Both the position numbers and the translations under genes were made by a program. A model generated the notes under the pieces. That model saw only the letters and a list, made by a program, of their open reading frames with translations. It did not search any database and was not told where the DNA came from. From contig DATJCX010000071.1 of assembly GCA_035497735.1 (NCBI GenBank), positions 124,001 through 188,000 on the forward strand: a stretch of 64,000 nucleotides of DNA, in the 5' to 3' direction. This DNA comes from Brumimicrobium sp035497735 (GTDB lineage: Bacteria; Bacteroidota; Bacteroidia; Flavobacteriales_D; Crocinitomicaceae). Within the stretch, counting starts at the first letter, position 1; each line of letters starts with the position of its first letter. Positions 62,540 to 64,000 of this stretch are shown here, piece by piece.

Positions 62540-62547
62540 CAAATATA
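62540..62547 (-). promoter_or_regulatory. -7 element of the ompA-like gene
   Basis: TATATTTG on the minus strand, full match; it implies an unusually long leader of about 125 nt before the ATG at 62408. Confidence 0.45.
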
Positions 62548-62722
62548 TAAATATTAATGTGAATTATAGAGTTCTTTCTGTTCAATTCTAATATTATTGT
62601 GATGAACTAATTGGAATAGAGCAAGTGCTGTGCCAAAGCACGTTTTAGCGGCTGTAGTAGTTGGACTTCCAGCTTTGTATTGAGTAGGGAGTTCAGATGT
62701 AGAAAATACCTCAAAAACAGAA

Positions 62723-62744
62723 AGGGAGCCTGTTAAGACTCCCT
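62723..62744 (-). terminator. rpsT terminator
   Basis: Hairpin with arms AGGGAG (62723-62728) and CTCCCT (62739-62744), followed on the minus strand by a T-rich stretch. It lies 31 bases beyond the rpsT stop. Confidence 0.65.
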
Positions 62745-62775
62745 GTAAATATTTTTAGAGAATTATCTCAAAGAA

Positions 62776-63027
62776 TTACATTTTTGCAATGTGGGCAGCT
62801 AAACCAGATTTTAGGTTTGCAGCTTTCTTCTTATGGATAATGTTTTTCTTAGCAATTTTGTCAATCATACTAACAACAGATGGAAACAAAGTTTCAGCTT
62901 CAGTTTTATCTGTCATTGCACGTAGTCTACGAATAGCGTTACGCGTTGTTTTATGTTGGTATTTGTTTAACAAAGTTTTAGCTCTGTCTGATCTTACTCT
63001 TTTAAGTGCTGACTTATGATTTGCCAT
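62776..63027 (-). CDS. rpsT: 30S ribosomal protein S20
   Basis: 83 residues, the usual length. Basic helical protein MANHKSALKRVRSDRAKTL..., with the conserved K-S-A-x-K-R start and KKNIIHKKKAANLKSGLA C-terminus. It binds 16S rRNA early in small-subunit assembly. Downstream of two tRNA-Glu genes and near proS. Confidence 0.97.
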   Translation of the reverse strand: MANHKSALKRVRSDRAKTLLNKYQHKTTRNAIRRLRAMTDKTEAETLFPSVVSMIDKIAKKNIIHKKKAANLKSGLAAHIAKM

Positions 63028-63058
63028 ATTAAATTTTAATTATAAAGTATATATAAAG

Positions 63059-63130
63059 TAGCCCGTAGGAGAATCGAACTCCTGTTTTCAGGATGAAAAC
63101 CTGATGTCCTAACCACTAGACGAACGGGCC
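63059..63130 (-). tRNA. tRNA-Glu(TTC), copy nearest rpsT
   Basis: 72-nt cloverleaf without encoded CCA: acceptor GGCCCGT pairs with ACGGGCT (G1-U72 wobble, discriminator A), D loop with TAGTGGTTAGGA, anticodon TTC in GGTTTTCATCC, T loop GTTCGATTC. Encodes Glu. Identical to the other copy. Confidence 0.96.
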
Positions 63131-63222
63131 ATATTTAAAGCTTCAATCCCGTCTTAATTAGATATCCACTTTAAATGGTTTAAATGTTTCAATTTTTTAA
63201 TATTCTCGTTAGAATATTTTTG

Positions 63223-63294
63223 TAGCCCGTAGGAGAATCGAACTCCTGTTTTCAGGATGAAAACCTGATGTCCTAACCACTAGACGAACGGGCC
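63223..63294 (-). tRNA. tRNA-Glu(TTC), upstream identical copy
   Basis: The same 72-nt sequence as the copy at 63059-63130, separated by a 92-base spacer. Both are on the minus strand, with the anticodon TTC and no 3' CCA. Probably transcribed as one precursor, then cut by RNase P, whose RNA gene is also in this window. Confidence 0.96.
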
Positions 63295-63460
63295 GTTGTT
63301 TACTTTGAATTTCGGAGTGCAAATATAAAACCTTTTTTTGATACAGCAAGCTTATTTGAGATAAAAATTCAAATATTTTAAATTTATTTCCTTTCTTGTT
63401 GATTATCAATATGTTTTAAAGAACACTTTTTTTACAAAATTAAAGTAAATAACGTAAATA

Positions 63461-64000
63461 TTAATAAGCTTTCGCAAATAACACCCTTCTTGTTGATGGT
63501 TTTCCAGTAACAATACATACTCCTGCTTCTTCTTTTGAGTCAAAAGGAATACAACGAATGGTTGCTTTTGTTTCTTCTTTGATCAATTCTTCCGTTTCTG
63601 CAGTTCCATCCCAGTGTGCGGATATAAATCCACCTTTCTCTTCTAGTTCCTTCTTAAACTCATCGTAAGTGTCAACTTCCGTTGTGTTTTCTGAACGAAA
63701 GGCAATTGCTCTATTAAATAAATTCTCTTGAATGTCTATTAATAGTTTCTCTATATGCGCTTCGATGTTATCCCAATTAACGATTTCTTTCTCTTTTGTA
63801 TCTCTTCTAGCAACTTCTGCTTTGTTGTTTTCTAAATCTCTAGGTCCCATTGCAATTCTAACAGGAACTCCTTTTGCTTCGTATTCAGCAAATTTCCATC
63901 CTGGTCGTCTGTTGACATCATTGTCGTATTTAACAGTGATTCCTTTTGCAACTAACTTATTTTTTAACTCGTTGACTTTTGCATCAATTTGTTCTAATTG
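63461..64000 (-). CDS. proS: Prolyl-tRNA synthetase, C-terminal part (partial)
   Basis: The frame runs open to the window's right end, giving the last 179 codons. The hallmark KGVPVRIAMGPRD lies at about residues 44-56 of the visible part, followed by a helical region and a short ProS C-terminal domain with WDGTAETEE and KEEAGVC. The C-terminal end (RVLFAKAY) matches archaeal/eukaryote-like ProS (about 490 residues). It charges tRNA-Pro. Confidence 0.95.
   Translation of the reverse strand, partial: QLEQIDAKVNELKNKLVAKGITVKYDNDVNRRPGWKFAEYEAKGVPVRIAMGPRDLENNKAEVARRDTKEKEIVNWDNIEAHIEKLLIDIQENLFNRAIAFRSENTTEVDTYDEFKKELEEKGGFISAHWDGTAETEELIKEETKATIRCIPFDSKEEAGVCIVTGKPSTRRVLFAKAY

Larger units (their letters stand above)
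62409..62775. other. 367-bp intergenic region between rpsT and the ompA-like gene
   Basis: Contains a -7 element for the ompA-like gene (62540-62547, minus strand), which gives a 120-nt or longer leader, and the rpsT terminator (62723-62744). A GTGCTGTGCCAAAGCAC-type short hairpin lies near 62624-62640. No gene recognised. Confidence 0.55.

Noticed and set aside
63059..63294. tRNA repeats as attachment sites of an integrated element
   Set aside because: Spacer is only 92 bases with no integrase, and both copies are complete tRNAs.
63209..63409. 66-residue minus-strand open frame across a tRNA gene
   Set aside because: Runs straight through tRNA-Glu; cannot be a real gene.

Overview
The window is an AT-rich (roughly one third G+C by eye) chromosomal segment from a member of the Bacteroidota, most likely Flavobacteriia and possibly near Crocinitomicaceae; that last placement is only an impression. 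Evidence for the phylum: type IX secretion (PorQ plus three cargo proteins with type A or type B C-terminal sorting domains), SprB repeats, many lipoproteins, a CarboxypepD_reg/TonB receptor, Bacteroidota-typical families (DUF3276/PUR-like, DUF2452, DUF5683, DUF2911, DUF4197, DUF3820), no Shine-Dalgarno sequences, and several promoters with the Bacteroidota -7 element TANNTTTG close to start codons. No phage, insertion sequence, CRISPR array or island was seen. It reads as ordinary core chromosome.

Layout. 1-3.5 kb: the end of an O-antigen-ligase-like gene, then an overlapping minus-strand operon corA-like > rimB-like protease > rimK > aspartoacylase-like hydrolase. 3.7-8.5 kb: a giant type B T9SS cargo with ten SprB repeats, followed by a SiaB-like kinase. 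9.4-14.7 kb: cinA diverging from a DUF4197 lipoprotein/nucleoside phosphorylase/lipoprotein operon, then porQ and a phosphodiesterase. 14.8-18.3 kb: chalcone isomerase-like protein, lipoprotein, O-methyltransferase, rnpB (RNase P RNA), T9SS cargo. 18.4-21.4 kb: an ECF sigma operon whose middle gene joins a cytoplasmic segment, one inner-membrane helix and a barrel-like domain. 22-26.8 kb: a 1570-aa T9SS cargo with GEVED and PKD modules. 27-29 kb: NAD salvage (pncA, pncB). 29-31.7 kb: DUF5683, parB, parA, PUR-like protein. 31.8-38.5 kb: VanX-like dipeptidase, nitronate monooxygenase, DUF2911, DUF3820, fabI, DUF2452, a small orphan gene, PLP enzyme. 38.6-40.7 kb: a redox cluster (rhodanese, lipoprotein Tpx, thioredoxin, DUF302). 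40.9-48.6 kb: upp, membrane proteins, YpfJ-like protease, crcB, serine hydrolase, His-rich lipoprotein, CMD and SDR proteins, RlmI-like methylase. 49-53.8 kb: two-component system and two universal stress proteins. 53.8-58.5 kb: zinc-type TonB receptor, MgtC, NlpE-like lipoprotein, birA. 58.5-64 kb: acs, HD hydrolase, OmpA, rpsT, two tRNA-Glu genes and the end of proS.

Most interesting signals. (1) Two nearly identical 14-bp palindromes (GTAAC-N4-GTWAC) lie exactly 22 bp upstream of the -7 elements of the rhodanese gene and the thioredoxin-DUF302 operon, which suggests a small Crp/Fnr/HcpR-type regulon. (2) A (ATT)9 microsatellite sits between the promoter and start codon of a sensor kinase and could vary its expression. 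(3) A perfect 15-bp palindrome sits in front of a TonB receptor with a His/Glu-rich loop. (4) A methyltransferase start codon lies 21 nt after the 3' end of rnpB. (5) A 465-bp tandem module and the SprB repeats are recombination-prone. (6) The protein-modification operon at the left edge and the ECF operon protein that may span the envelope also merit follow-up.
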